Position numbers and translations under genes: made by a program | Assembly: GCA_030490835.1 (NCBI GenBank) | Contig: CM059975.1 | Location: forward strand, 2,817,579 to 2,881,578 | DNA: 64,000 nucleotides | Direction of reading: 5' to 3' | Source of the DNA: Annona cherimola | Taxonomy: Eukaryota; Streptophyta; Magnoliopsida; Magnoliales; Annonaceae | Part shown: positions 36,517 to 50,100 of the stretch, one piece after another | Layout of the letters: each line of letters begins with the position of its first letter | Position numbering within the stretch: position 1 is the stretch's first letter | Notes under the pieces: generated by a model | The model's input: the letters and a program-made list of their open reading frames with translations, nothing else | What the model was told of the DNA's origin: nothing | Databases searched by the model: none

Positions 36517-38836
36517 AAGGGATTATCATATGCGTCGAAACTTCGTCCGCTCCACGTTAGCCGTCCGATGGTGCGGCATGAATGCAAGCCGTCAGATTCA
36601 AAGTCTCGACATTTCCCCCTGCAGTCCCTGCGCAGGGAGTTTTTTATAAAACAAAAATAATGTGCCCTTTCCCATTATCGCACGCTGGCTGGCTTCTGTC
36701 TCATTAGCTCCTCTCTCCTTGCCAAATTCTCTCTTCTCTCTCATGGCAAGCTCTTTTCGAACTCTCTCTCTCACCTCTCTCACCTCTATTGTCTCGTTCC
36801 GTAGCATGATTAAATGGAGAAGCTATGAACTTCTTAGAGGATGCTAAACTCTAGGCGTACCTTAGGGAGACAACCACGAAGCATTGAAGCAAGCAAAGTG
36901 CCCCAGAGCAGAAACCATCAAGGGAAAAATCCAAACCAAGTTGGGCTATATTTGGATGAGAACAAGCAGATTATAGATCAATTCCGCGATGCCAAGCTTT
37001 CATGGTTTGCCTGCTCCACGAGTTACGGGAATTAGGCAATCTTTGTGCAATGCCCGGCAACTAAAACGCAAAAATACTACAAACTCTCTTTCCACCAGTT
37101 TCATCAAGCAGGGGAAGCAAATTAAATGCCAAGGCACAGCAAGAGTCGGGATTGGGGCCAACTTCCATGGCAGCCCTTGATTTTGCCCAGCAGATGGGAT
37201 TGGGCCTGGCTTCCATGGTAGCCTTTATTTTTGTCGAGCAGATGGGAGGCCAACTCAGTATGGGGATGTTGTTGAATAGGATTGCTAGATTTTAGGGATT
37301 GCAACCTTTTCCGTTGAATTTCCTGATTAACTCAAAATTGGTCATTTTTGTTGACTGGCCGGATATTTGATGCTGTGAATTTGCTAGCCAGATGGCCTTA
37401 GGGCCGGCTTCATGAATTCGCTTGTTTTTTGATATTGTTGGTCGAAGAAGCTGTTGTGGAGGTTTTTTTAATTTCTTCCAACTTCGCCAAATAATTGGTT
37501 TCATTTATTGGGTTTGGGATTGAAGAAAATTACTCTTGCAGTAGAGAAGTTGTATTTGCATTTATAGCTGATGGATTTTTCTAGTGCGGGTCCTGTTTTA
37601 GTTGCAATCACATTGGAGGATTGATAAACTAGCGGCTATGCTATAGCTGCATTAGAGGTTTGACAAGACGGTGGTTGTGCTGTAGCTGCTTTGAAGGGTT
37701 GCAAAGACGGTGGCTGTTGAGGTGCCGAGAAGTAAGTGGATGAGACTTTGCAATTCTTGGCAATGGACGAGCTCTGGCATGTTTCTGTGGACATGCCAAT
37801 TTCGTGGCATTAGTTAGGTTTAGTCAGATGTTAATGAAGTATAATTTGGCTTTTAGATTTCGTTGTAACTTGGTTTTCACACTTTAATACAATTTAACTT
37901 TTAGGCTTTTAGCATGGACAAAGTGTGGATTGAGCATTTACAGGTTTTCAAGATACAAAAAGTGTGGATCCTCTTCTAGATAGGACGAGAATGAGCCATC
38001 TAAATCCCAAAAAATTTTAAACGCAGCAATTTTTTTGTCTCTCTCCCACACTCATAGCCCCAAAAGCGATGGGTTTCCAGTCTACCATCATCATTCTTCT
38101 CTGCCCCCCTAAACCTCACTATCCTCATCCCTCGGAGGAAAAATTATTTACCTAAAAACCCACATCTGCCTACCTCCACTAGCTAAAGGCGACTCTCGTT
38201 GTCTCAAAGCTCTCGACGCAAACAGCGGCTGCGCCACCAGGGCAACCACCAGCACTAGCACATCATGTTGTTGAAATCCACTTTCAGTGAGGATCAATAA
38301 AGCAGTCCTCAGAGCAGCAGGCTAGCACTTACAATATCTTGAACTCCAAAACATCTCCTCCTAAGGACTAGGATTCAATCATTATTTTTGAGAAAATGAC
38401 TCAACTCTGCGTGGGAGAGAAGGGCCTGCAATAAATTTATGCAAATGGGATTCCAACTCAAGCAACCGAAAGATCAGCATCCTCCATTTCTTAGGTTCGC
38501 GGCTTTTCCATTCAATAATGCTGCGGAACAAGACAAGAGAGGTAAGAGAGATGAGAGTGAGAGTGAGAGTGAGAGTTCGAAAAGAGCTCGCTATGAAAGA
38601 GATGAGAGAGCTTGGCAAGGAGAGAGAGGAGCTAATGATAAAGCCAGCCAGCGTGCGATAATGGGAAAGGGCACATTATTTTTTTTTGTAAAAAACTCCC
38701 TGCGCAGGGACTGCATGGGGGAAATGTCAAGACTTTGAATCTGACGACTTGCATTCATGCCGCACCATTGGACGGCTGACGTGGAGCCGAAGAAGTTTCC
38801 GGGCTCTTAGCCTGGACGCATATGATCATCCCTTTA
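36517..38836. mobile_element. 2.3-kb element with about 320-bp terminal inverted repeats
   Basis: The left arm (36517-36840) begins AAGGGATTATCATATGCGTC; the right arm (about 38440-38836) read on the minus strand begins AAAGGGATGATCATATGCGT and stays alignable for more than 300 bp. Shared blocks include GGTGCGGCATGAATGCAAG, CCCTGCGCAGGGAG and AATGTGCCCTTTCCCATTAT. TA repeats flank it, so a target duplication cannot be read. The 1.6-kb interior has no transposase ORF. Long TIRs are typical of Mutator-like elements. A 9-bp TSD cannot be confirmed, so the superfamily is inference. Confidence 0.7.
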
Positions 38837-39269
38837 TATATATATATTGGATTATATATTGGATACAAATATATATATTTATCAAGCATCTTGATAAAGT
38901 GCACTAGTATGGATATTGGATTACAAATGTGTCCTATGTAATCACAAAATTGTAATCTATTATATTCGTTATATTATAATTATTTATTTTCGTGTCATAT
39001 TGAATTGGATATATGTATGGGCCATATCTCAAAATAATACAAACCAATGTAATAAAATAATTTAATTTAAATAATAAATTTAAAGTTATATTTTCAGTAT
39101 TTAAGCCATCTAACATATAAATTTTATATAAATGAACATATTTAAGTGTATGTGTCATAATTACAACATAGTTTGCCAGCCAGATCATTTCTCTATAAAC
39201 ATTATGTGTAAACTTGTGTAAGAATTAAAAACTCAAAGAATTTTTAAAATGTACTTAAAACAACTTATG

Positions 39270-40600
39270 TATTAACGCCCACATAGTTAGATGCTAATTG
39301 TAAATATACCCATATAGTTTTATGAATTGTAGATTACACCCATATGGTTTAACTAAAATGACATTTGTATCCATAATGGTGGCTAGCATCAAAATAAGTG
39401 TTATTTTTTTCCAAAATTACCCTAAATTTAGGTACACTACTAGAGCATGAAGATAAGTTGTGCACACACCCGCATACATTGTTGAAGCACAAGGACAGCA
39501 TTGCTCTATCTTCCCATTTCAAGTAGTATTCATGGCTATCATTGATGATTCAACTCTATGCCTGAAAGAATGGGTAGTATGATTTCCACATTTGGCATCT
39601 ATGTCAATTTCATTCTGCTGATAGATATGATTGTGTAAAGCCAAATTCAATTTTTGTATTCTATCTCTTATCTTCATTTCTACATGAGATTAATGAAGGT
39701 CCCAAGGTGAACTCGCCAATGCTAATCGTTGCTACCGGTGTGCTTTGATTAGCCACCTATGTGATGGAGATGACTATTAGTTTAGATGCAGTTGTCCGTT
39801 TGTTAGTGTGGATGTTGCCACAAACTAGTTAGTGATTGGGAGATGGAGTTGGTGGATTTGTGGTAGTGATCAACTTTGATGGAAAGAAAGTTGATTAGAC
39901 TTTGTTACTGTCAAGCTTATTGCTTGCTAAAGCAGTGTGACTGCAAGGGATGATCTATGTGGTGCTTTCAATTTTAAATTGTTGAAAGTTGTTGAATCTT
40001 ACTACCATGAGCCATGGATTTTCTGATTAAGATTGAATTTGCTAAATTGATGTAGAGGTGGAGTCATTTGCTACAGTTGGTTGCAATCAGTAGCTGCGAT
40101 AGTTGGAGAGAATGGTTGAATTTTGCGTGGAGGTAAGGGCAATGTTGGACAGTTTGTTGGTTTCTTGGAACTTGCTTGGTACGAGGAGTGGCTTGATTTG
40201 CCTGGCTACTTTAGTGAAGTTGTTGATTAATGGCTACTTAAATAGTTCATAAAAAAGCTAACCCTGCCAGCTAACCATGTGTTAACTAAATTTAGTAGCC
40301 CTTCTTCAATTAGCAACCATTTCTGTCATCATTAACAACCATATTTGCATTATCATTGTCGTTTAGGACAATGTCCAACACGAGGTTGGACGTGGAGGTG
40401 GAGAGGTGGTTGAAGGCAATTTTAGCATACAAAATATTTATTTAACTGTACTCACCCTGTCGTTTCAAGCTAAACATGAATATGGGTATGCATGTCATTT
40501 GGTTAAACTACAAGCGAGTAATATGCAATTTGTAAAATATGTAAGTTTATCTACAATTAACATCCAATTATTTAGGTATATTTATAAAGGGTTTCGCTTT
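39270..40600. mobile_element. Older element with degenerate long terminal inverted repeats
   Basis: 39290-39395 (GTTAGATGCTAATTGTAAAT onward, through TGGTTTAACTAAAATGACAT) is matched on the minus strand by 40590-40480 (TTGGATGTTAATTGTAGATA through AGTTTAACCAAATGACATGC). That gives roughly 100-bp, about 70 percent similar, inverted arms around a 1.1-kb interior. No ORF over 80 codons with recognisable similarity. Probably a dead MULE or similar element. Confidence 0.5.
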
Positions 40601-40876
40601 TATGTAACCAAGTTATATATAAACGGAGCCATGTAACCCTCCCCACCCCTAAATTTTCAAGGTTTTAATCATTGATAAAAAATTCAGTTTATTAATTGCA
40701 TTTAATATTGCTTATTTAGCTAGGAAACCAAATATCATCCAAAATCAAGTATGTGCATGGGTTACATTTACTAAAATATATATATTCATATGTAAATTAT
40801 AAAAAATACTTAGATTCATTTACACATGTATTAGAATGTAATAATACTCTATAGAATCATTTATCTATATAGTAGT

Positions 40877-42680
40877 TGTTGGTCCCGAGTTGGTGGCAAA
40901 ACCCAAGAGGGGAGGGGTGAATTGGGTTCTTTAAAAACTTCTTTGGTAAATAAAAAATATTAACCCCTTGAAGAACTTAATCCCCTTTTAGCACAAAATG
41001 GAGAGCAATAAAGATAAAGCAGTAAAAATAAATAGAGCTCAAGATTTATAGTGGTTCGGGCAAACCTTCCCTACTCTACTCTTCCAAGCTCATACTCCGT
41101 TGTGACTTGGGTTCCACTATGTATTCCACGAATACACTTAGAGTCACCGCTCTCTTCTAGATTCCAGCTCTAGGAGGCATATACAACTAGAGCCTCTTGC
41201 TCTCTTCTAGATTATAGCTCTAGGGGGTATAAACAATTCACATGCAAAGGTAGATGATGAGTCTCACTCCAATCACACCCTACTTTGCATATACTTGATC
41301 TTAGCTACCCAAGCTAAATCAAGATTTATACAACAAGATAATGAAATAAATAAAAACTACACTTTACAGATTTGTGTAGGCAGATTTAGCTCGAGGAAGA
41401 AGTTGTAGAAGCAGCTTTGAATGAATATTGTTGAAGGCGCTAGCAACTTGAAGCTTTCTTCTTCCTTAGAATTTATACGGACCACTCAACAATGGAGAAA
41501 AGCAAATAGGAAACCTTTCTTGCACTTCTTTTCTCTCTTTGAACTTTAACGTAGTGTCTTGTGTTCTCTTGTTGTGTTTTCACGTTCATTTGAGGGTCCT
41601 TTTATAGAGGGAAGAAAATATGAACGTTGTGGAGGTTGTTGGCGCGCAATAAATGAGCTCCAACGTTCAAAAATTTGAACGTTATACCCAAGTCGAAGGT
41701 GGAGTCGACTTGGGATGCGACTTGGCTACCCAAGTCGCATCTGGAGTCGACTTCGTCTGCGACTCCAGTTCTTCGAATTCCCCAAGTCTGAGTTTCAGTC
41801 GACTTCGTTTCAGACCTCGACTCAAGTCGAACCTGAAGTCGACTTGAGTTGCGACTTGACTCAGGCTTTTCTGAGACGCCTTGATCCTCACTTGGTTTTC
41901 TTCTAGCTTGCTTATCTTTGAATATCTCTCTTGACCTTGATCTTTTCCAATCGGCTTGATCTTCGCAAACCTTTGGAACTGTTTGAGTCCTTGTGTGTTT
42001 CTTGCTCGGTCTTGGACTCACGTGGTCTTCATTACTTGAGTGTTGCATCATTTGAATAGTTTTGAAGATTTGCCTTGGCTTGATAGACTTGATTTGAACA
42101 TTGAATATGAATCTTAGCTTTGATCTTCAAGAATCTTAAGTTGTTTCTTTGTGAATGAACTTTTCATCTCATTTGGGTTTGATCAAGTTCAATATGATCC
42201 TTGGAATAAGCTTGAAACTTCAATCTTCAAATCTAAAATCCTCAAGTCGAAGTTGGAGTCGACCTTGTCTGCGACTTGACCCAAGTCGCACCTGGAGTCG
42301 ACTTCGTTTGCGACTTGGGCAGCTTCGTGCCCCCAAAATCAACGCTGGACATTTTTTCATGGTTGAAGTCGATGCTGGAGTCGACTTCGTCTGCGACTTG
42401 ACTTCCCAAGTCGCAAGTGGAGTCGACTTGACCTGCGACTTCACCTGTCAGCTGCTGTTGCCTTTTGGGATTCATTCTCAAGTCGATATTTGAGTCGACT
42501 TTGGGATCGACTTCACCCAAGTCGAAGTCCAAGTCGACTTGGAGATCGACTTGACCTCTTTGCTTTCCTTAAACATTTAGCAAACACATTAGTACCTTTT
42601 ATATACTCAAATTAGTTCTTGTTAATCATCAAAACTCAAGATTTTGTCAATTCTTATTGTTTTAAACATTGTTTCCAACA
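40877..42680 (+). mobile_element. Solo LTR, 1.8 kb, with internal GTCGACTT-rich arrays
   Basis: Ends are TGTTGGTCCCGAG and TTTCCAACA, so TG..CA with TGTTGG/CCAACA inverted ends. It is flanked by a perfect 5-bp duplication GTAGT (40872-40876 and 42681-42685). No primer-binding site or internal coding region follows, hence a solo LTR left by LTR-LTR recombination. Inside, two arrays (41690-41870 and 42240-42560) repeat AAGTCG, GAGTCGACTT and TGCGACTTG motifs. Confidence 0.8.
41690..42560. repeat. Arrays of GTCGACTT / GCGACTTG motifs within the solo LTR
   Basis: Two clusters at about 41690-41870 and 42240-42560 contain many copies of a variable unit with AAGTCG, TGGAGTCGACTTCG and TCTGCGACTTG. 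AGTCGACT is self-complementary, so single-stranded RNA from the array could fold into hairpins. The clusters look like tandem amplification inside the LTR's U3 or R region. Confidence 0.7.
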
Positions 42681-42890
42681 GTAGTGATATTTTATATGGT
42701 TTAAAATTGATATTTTAGCATTAAATGATTTTATTGCATTAATTTTACACATTTATAGATGGAAAGTGAAACTAAACAAATGAACATAATAATCTAAATG
42801 ATGTTAAATATAATAGATGAAGTAAATTTTCTATTAATATAAAGGTTATATAGAAAAAGGAATTTCGTAGAAGGCGGACCCATTGATAAA

Positions 42891-45800
42891 TTACCCATGG
42901 AGACCTGATATATGTATATGTATTGAATAATCACCTTTATAATAATATTTTTATAATTGGAGTCATTTTGCATTTTGAAAATTTAATGGGGAGATTTTCC
43001 GAATGTGATAAAAAAAAAAAGACATGAATGCAAATAGCCACTTTTAAAATTAATTTCAGAAGGCATTGCGCAAATCCATTTGCTGATCAAAGAGAGAAGT
43101 TCATCTATCCTTCTTGTTGCTACAAAGCTTAGCCTCTTCCAAATAAAATGTTCTAATCTTAAAGATTAAAATTTAAATAAGTTCTTATAATTAACCATAG
43201 ACACACCTATTTAACGTAAAAATCTCAATTGTTAGTTAAAACCAACTTCAAAAAACTCATTAAATGGTCAATATTTCAAGTGATTGTAACTCTATTAAAA
43301 AATTTTAAACTCAGTATTTAACATAAAAACCAATTTAATTAAATGTTCTTCATAATATTTCAAATGACTAGATTAATCAATATTTCGAGGGGTCAAATTA
43401 TTTTAAATTAGTTGTACTTCATATTTTTCGTAAGAAAAATTATGTGAGTTTTCTAAAACAAAAAGAATAAGAGTGTTTGTTCCGAGGAAAATGAAAAATG
43501 AAAAATGAGAATGGAATAGATAGAATCGATATAAAGGATGAAAAATAGATAAGATAATTATATGAAAAGATATGAAAAATGATTGAAAAAATATAAGAAG
43601 AATAAAAAGTAAGAAAGTAGAATAGTTGGAAGTTGATTTTGTATTTTCATTCCCTTCATTCCAAATATGCACCAATTATATGAAAAAATGTGAAAAATGG
43701 TTGAAAGGTAATCTTTTTTTCTAACTTAGATATTTTTTCCACGGTTTCCCTAGCTTATTATCAAACAAATCTCATTAAAATTCATGAGTTTATTATACAA
43801 TCTTTTTTATATTTCATGAAAAATATACAATTTTATAGATTTTATCTACTTAAGATCTTGTTCATGTATGACTTATATGATTTTCATCATAAACCGTTAG
43901 AATTATATTTAAAATTAATGTAGGATGAATTTTTGAAAAAGCAACCAAAAAATACGATTTGTGTTTACTTGACACGGACAGCTTGACAAACACAAGCATA
44001 GCCTTACTTGTAAAAGTTCTAACCTGTATCCAGACGGTGGAGGTTTCGATCTTGCTGTGAGTATTGTGTTTTTTAATTGAGAAGTTGATCTCTTCTCCTT
44101 CTAATGTATATTGTTGACAGTTATCGGTAAAGTAAATATTAAGATGAAAATTATAAAGAGAATTGAGTAAATTATAACAAAGTATGAATGATATTGTAAA
44201 ATATCATCAAATAAAATACAAACAACTTGAAGTTATGTGTCTTGATATATTTTTTCCTTTTTCTTTTGTGGACGTTGATTTGGTACATCCAAGTGCACTT
44301 AACTTTAATATACCAAGGTTTATAATTCTTTTTTAATTTTTAATTTTTTAAATTCATATATGAGCAATATGAATATCTCACATTTGTAGTTTTTATCTTT
44401 TTTCACGTTCTTAAATACTTTATTCTGAATTTTAAAAACCAAAACAATAAGGCGTTTCTTATGTGCCAAATCAAATTAAAATATTAAAAAATAAAAAAAT
44501 ATGTAGAATACATATATATATATAATATTCATGCTTGACCTCGTATAAATATATATAAAATATTAAAAATAAGGAATGTATTCCACCGGGTGCACTGTCG
44601 GTATCCATTTCCTTCTTCTGCACATTTGTCCTACTGTCCAGAAAAAATTCACAGTACGTCCGTCACGGCCATAAGCCCATGATGCATTCGCCACGGGCTC
44701 ATAAATAATGCTCGTCTGTTCTTCCTCCATCACCTGCGTCATTATCTATTATTGCATGTGCCCCAGCGCGCAGAGCATCGCTACGGAGGTTTTGAATTGT
44801 AATTCTTCGTAATTATTTTATTGGAAATCCAACCGGTCTATCTTATTCGGTATACATATGAATTGCATTACCAATCCGATGAAAATATCGTAGTCGTGGA
44901 CCGGTGCGCTGAATTGGAAGCATACTGGAATAAAAATAGGAAAATCGTGGCTCATGAATCAGTAGCTTTCCAAACGCAGCACGTGGTCGACTCGAAAAAG
45001 CGTCGAATAGTGCATCTTTCCCTTTCGAGGTTGGCATGTTGGAATTGGAGCGAAGTTGGTTTTGCTCGTTGTTCCATTTGGACGTGGACTAGGAAAGCTG
45101 AAATAGCCGCCGAGAGACATATGTCTTTGTTAGTTAGGATGTGTTGAAAAGTGATCAAAATATTGGTGAATGCTCATGCAGTGCATCTGTCAGCGCTTAG
45201 CTTCTGTGTACTTCCGTATAAATTTTTTTCTTTTAAATAAAATTATTAATCTAAATTATTTAATACGTGTATTGCTTTTTTTATTTTTGAAGATTCATAA
45301 ATTTTTAAAATTTTAAAAATTAGTGGCATTTTCATAATTCACAAATTAAGAAAACACCACTGATTTTAAAAAGAAAAAAAAAGTCTATAAATATCCAAAA
45401 ATAGTAAAAATTAATATACATATTAAATACATTTAGATTAATAATTTTATAAAAAAAAATTTAAAAACGGATTAAATATACCAAAGTGCATTGTATCAAA
45501 GTTCAAAATTTTTGATGTAAAAGTTTTTGAAATAAGAAAAATGATATGATATGGGTAACAATAAAGAATAAAAAGAACAAAGTTAAAATAAATGTGTTAG
45601 CTGTATAAGTAGCTGTGTAGAAATGATTAAAAAGTATGTTAGTTGTATGGGAAGAAGTGAAGAAATAATTCAAAAAATAAGATAATTGTAGATAGTGAAA
45701 ATTTTTAGTTTGAAATATTTCAGTAGAAACAAACATTCTCTTAGTATGCCAACAAATACACACACTATCATGATTCGCATCAATTCAATTTTTGTACCTT

Positions 45801-47050
45801 GACGAAAACTCGCTTGTGCTACTATCTTTGGCTTGATCACCCAATCCACACAAAAATTTACTTTTGTATTTTTATTTTTACATCTTTCAAATATATCCTG
45901 AGAATAAATAGATATATAGTTTTTTTGGAAAGTTATAAAAAATATTTCATTAAAATAATGTTTGAAAATGAGAGAGTGATGTGATATAACAATGGTAATA
46001 ATGAACAGTAAAAATATAAAGTTAAAATAAATAAACAAACTGTATGGAAAATTGAAGGAATAATAAAAATATAATATAGGTATGTAGAAAAATGTAAAAA
46101 ATAATTTAAAATAAAAAGCGAAGAGTGAAAAAGCTTTTTTTTTGTCATTATCAAACCCATACATAGCAATTACACGTAAATTGTGAAAAACAATTAAAAT
46201 ACAGATATACTAATATAAAACATAAGTGGTTAGTTAATATAACATATTTTATGAAAATATGAAGGCGAGAGCAGTTGATGTGCCTATGAACAGTGCAACG
46301 TGATTGAAAAAGTTAAATGACTCCAATGTTGACCAATGAAGTGCTTTCGTACGCCTTTCATTACCTCGCCCCTGGAGGACACTCCTATCAGGTGTTTTGT
46401 CATCCAAAGCGGGTGACATGACATTATAAAAGAACACAAACTTCGATAAAAAATTATCATACCACGCAGTATGTTGTTATTTAGCCAAGTAATAAGTAAT
46501 AACCTTATATATTTTATATCTTTTTGCATATTTTTTATTTTATATTATTTTAAAATTTTCCTATACATTTTTTTATAAAAATTTATATTTTTCATATGTG
46601 GGAGCGGATAACGTGAGGTTAAAATTTTGAGAAAAATATATTAAAGAACGCAAAAAGATAAAAGTTAGTTTATATATAAACACACGCATATAAAAATAAA
46701 AAAACATATGTAAAATATAAAATATATAAGATTATTATTTAGCTAAGTAACAACGCATTATATGTATCATAACTCTCGTATAAATTATAGGGAAATTAGA
46801 TATTCTCTTATAACGTTTAGTGATGAAACTACTGTTTATTTGCCTGGAACCTGGCTTTCGATGGCAAGTTGCATGCAAAGCACCCTCGAAATACACGTGG
46901 TAATTGCCAGATGAATGGGATTCAAATCCCTGCCAAAGCGCCCCAATCCCTCTTCCTCCGGATGACCTTGTCCCTCCCCCTCCTTGTATAAAAAATCGTG
47001 TTGCCTCCGCCACCTTCACAAAAAGCCGTTGCATTGCAGCTGCTATCTTT
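42891..47050. other. Intergenic MITE cluster, no gene recognised
   Basis: Identifiable repeats: GTGTTTG-type MITEs at about 43470-43680, 45505-45745 and 45925-46160, and TGCACC-type copies at 44275-44600 and 45168-45510. The latter share 'aaatatccaaaaatagtaaaaattaatatacatattaaataca' type blocks. The longest frame (44821-45147, 108 codons) shows no recognisable motif. The stretch 46900-47100 is probably promoter/5' UTR of the next gene. Confidence 0.5.
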
Positions 47051-47131
47051 ATTTCCAGGATCTAATCTTCTCTCCGGACTTCGCTTTTTTCATTTCTTGA
47101 AGGTCCGGTGATCGGAAAGTCAGGTGTAATC

Positions 47132-50100
47132 ATGATGTCCTCAGTAAAACATTCTCCTGCGGCTCTAGCCGCTCCGGATCTCTTGCGTCGCCGTGCACAG
47201 TCCCCAAAGCTGCAGCTCCTGTCTCTCCCTTCCATTTCCGCCACGAAAAGCCCTAAATTCTCCCTGCATATGCAGAAGCCCCTCTATCTGTCGTCCATTG
47301 CGTTTGGTTCCATTCCAGAAGCACGATCTCAGAAGCTGAAAGTTGAATGCAAGGCGTATGAAGCGGATAGATCGGATAACATCCGCATCCCCGACTCATC
47401 AGCACGGTCGGAGACAGCGCACAAGGTGAAAATTGGTATCTACTTCGCGATATGGTGGGCGCTTAATGTCGTTTTCAACATCTACAACAAGAAGGTGCTT
47501 AATGTCTTTCCATTCCCATGGCTCACATCGACTCTGTCACTTGCTACGGGGTCCTTGATGATGCTGATATCTTGGGCGACCGGGATCGTTGACGCGCCCA
47601 AGACTGATATTGATTTCTGGAAGTCCCTTGCACCGGTAAGAAAATTTTAGGATTTTAGAGTTTTGAGGGGCTTTACACTAAGGCTTTTGGGTTTTCTGGT
47701 AACGACTTATGAATGCTTGCTTATGGCAGGTTGCAGTGGCGCATACAATCGGGCATGTGGCCGCAACAGTGAGCATGGCGAAGGTGGCGGTATCATTCAC
47801 CCACATTATTAAGAGTGCCGAACCAGCATTTAGCGTTTTGGTGTCTAGATTTCTGTTAGGCGAGACATTTCCAGTGCCTGTGTATCTGTCCCTTGTGCCA
47901 ATCATTGGAGGATGTGGACTGGCTGCACTTACGGAACTCAATTTCAATATGACTGGTGAGAAATTATTTCGTAATGCACTGTATTTCTTCCTTATTTGCT
48001 AGGATGATTGATTACAATTGGTCGCCTTCTCATTGATAGAATCGTTACCGAGACCGCCTAGGTGGCTATCAAGGGAGGAGAGAATGACTGAAGGAAATCC
48101 TTTTCTTTTTCTCTAGCGTGGCGTGATTGAGCTACGCTCAATGTTTCAGAAGTTCGATTTGGGTCATGAAAAAACTCTGTATTTTGGGTTAGTGCCCATG
48201 GGTTGGGAATTAGCAACCAGAAGAAACGAAGGAAAACAAAAAGAACAAAAAGTTAGGATGTGGAAAGAAGTAAAAGGAACAAAAAAGCAAAAAAATTATC
48301 TAGGAATAGAGAGAAGGCGGTTCCCTTGACTACGTAGCTTAGCTCCTTCTCCCCCTCCTTCTATCCTATGATAGGATGCCTAATCCTCCCCAAATGTAAG
48401 ATTTCGGTGCATGGAATCAGGTGGACTGGTGTTAATGCAGTGATGCAGACTACCTGTTTTGTTTCTGCTGGTGCAGGTTGCTCCAGGCATATTTGTAAAG
48501 ACCTAGATTTTTCAAGATGTTCTTCTTACTGTTACAGTGTTTCGTGTTGTTTATCATCTTCTTTTGACAATTACTTTAAAAACTTCCTGATGAGAAATTG
48601 GATGGCTATTGCATTTGTAGGGTTTATGGGAGCAATGATATCAAATGTGGCGTTCGTATTCCGGAACATATTCTCGAAGAAAGGAATGAAAGGGAAGTCA
48701 GTTGGTGGAATGAATTACTACGCATGTCTGTCAATGTTGTCCCTTGTCATCCTCATACCTTTCGCAGTTGCCGTGGAAGGCCCAAAGATGTGGTTAGCTG
48801 GCTGGGATAAAGCTCTTAATCAGATTGGAACCAACTTCATCTGGTATTTAGAAAAATTGCTAATCTTTTTAATACATTATTCTTGCTATTATTATTATTA
48901 TTTGACTTTGGTATTTTTTGATCTTTGCCTTTGTTTCATTCTTTGGTGTAACATGAATCTTCACTCAATTAATGAGATGAAAAGCATGTCGAATTTCTTT
49001 TTGATGGATTGGCCGAATCCAGGAAACTAATGGCTTGAGGCAATTCTTGCCTTCTTCATTTTGTTGTTATAAGCATACTTTTTTAATTTGATGAGAATTT
49101 TTATAGTAAATTAATTTCTTAATGATTGGTTTCACATCTAGATGTTCAGATTTACTTCACTACTTTGGTTTTATTATGGTTTCAATCTACTGAGCTTTAT
49201 CATGGATTACCACACTGCAAATTGTCATTGATTGGCCATTCCTATGTGCCAAGACATTGGCATGTTTCTTGCTATCTGTACAAACTAGCGCAATGCCTGA
49301 GAGATTGATGGCACTGATCTTTTGATCTCAAAGTCATGGGTTTTGCTGCTAGTTGATCAGTATTGCCAGGGGAGTGATGACCTCACAGAGTACTCTAAGA
49401 GGTTGCCCGAAAGTAATTTGTCATCTGTTGCCGTGTTTGAGTAGCTATGTGGGACTTGAACCACATTTTTATATTATTTTTCATTGATTGTGAATGGTTG
49501 AAGAAGCCAATTCCTATATGAAACTTGAATGGCATCAATACTTCTGTTTTATGCTGTTGTTTGACTTGTCATTTATGCGATTATGCTGACCCACATAGAT
49601 TGTCTGCTAGCACCTTTTTCATGTGCGCTCTGTCTGAACTGTCTTGTGGTACTCATGACCGTTTTTTTGTTTTTACTCACTGATAACAAATGTTTGAGGA
49701 AGCCAATTCCAATACAGCATTTGTATGGTATCAGTAGACCTGTTGTGCTGTTTTTGATACATCTACTGATGTAATTTATATTGTGGTTTGCAGTGGCTGA
49801 ATGGAATACATTTTTGTGGACTGACATGACTTATGACTGCAGGTGGGTAGCAGCCCAGAGTGTGTTTTATCATCTCTACAATCAAGTCTCGTACATGTCC
49901 TTGGATGAAATTAGTCCCTTGACATTTAGCATTGGAAATACCATGAAGCGGATATCAGTCATCGTCTCCTCAATCATCATCTTCCGTACACCTGTCCAAC
50001 CAGTCAATGCCCTTGGAGCTGCCATCGCTATCCTTGGGACCTTCCTTTATTCCCAGGTAATTTTCTGTATTTATTTTGAAGTTATTTAATGTTGGATATT

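Larger units (their letters stand above)
40660..42890. repeat. Micron-related MITE copy split by a solo LTR
   Basis: Left part 40660-40876 and right part 42681-42890 together match the uninterrupted copy at 6195-6660: TTTAGCTAGGA, AGAATCATTTATCTATATAG, then ATTTTACACATTTATAGATGG. The LTR at 40877-42680 is inserted between them, which makes the MITE the older event. Confidence 0.6.

Noticed and set aside
44821..45147. 108-codon open frame on the + strand
   Set aside because: No domain or family motif that I recognise, no flanking exons, and it lies among MITE copies. Treated as chance.
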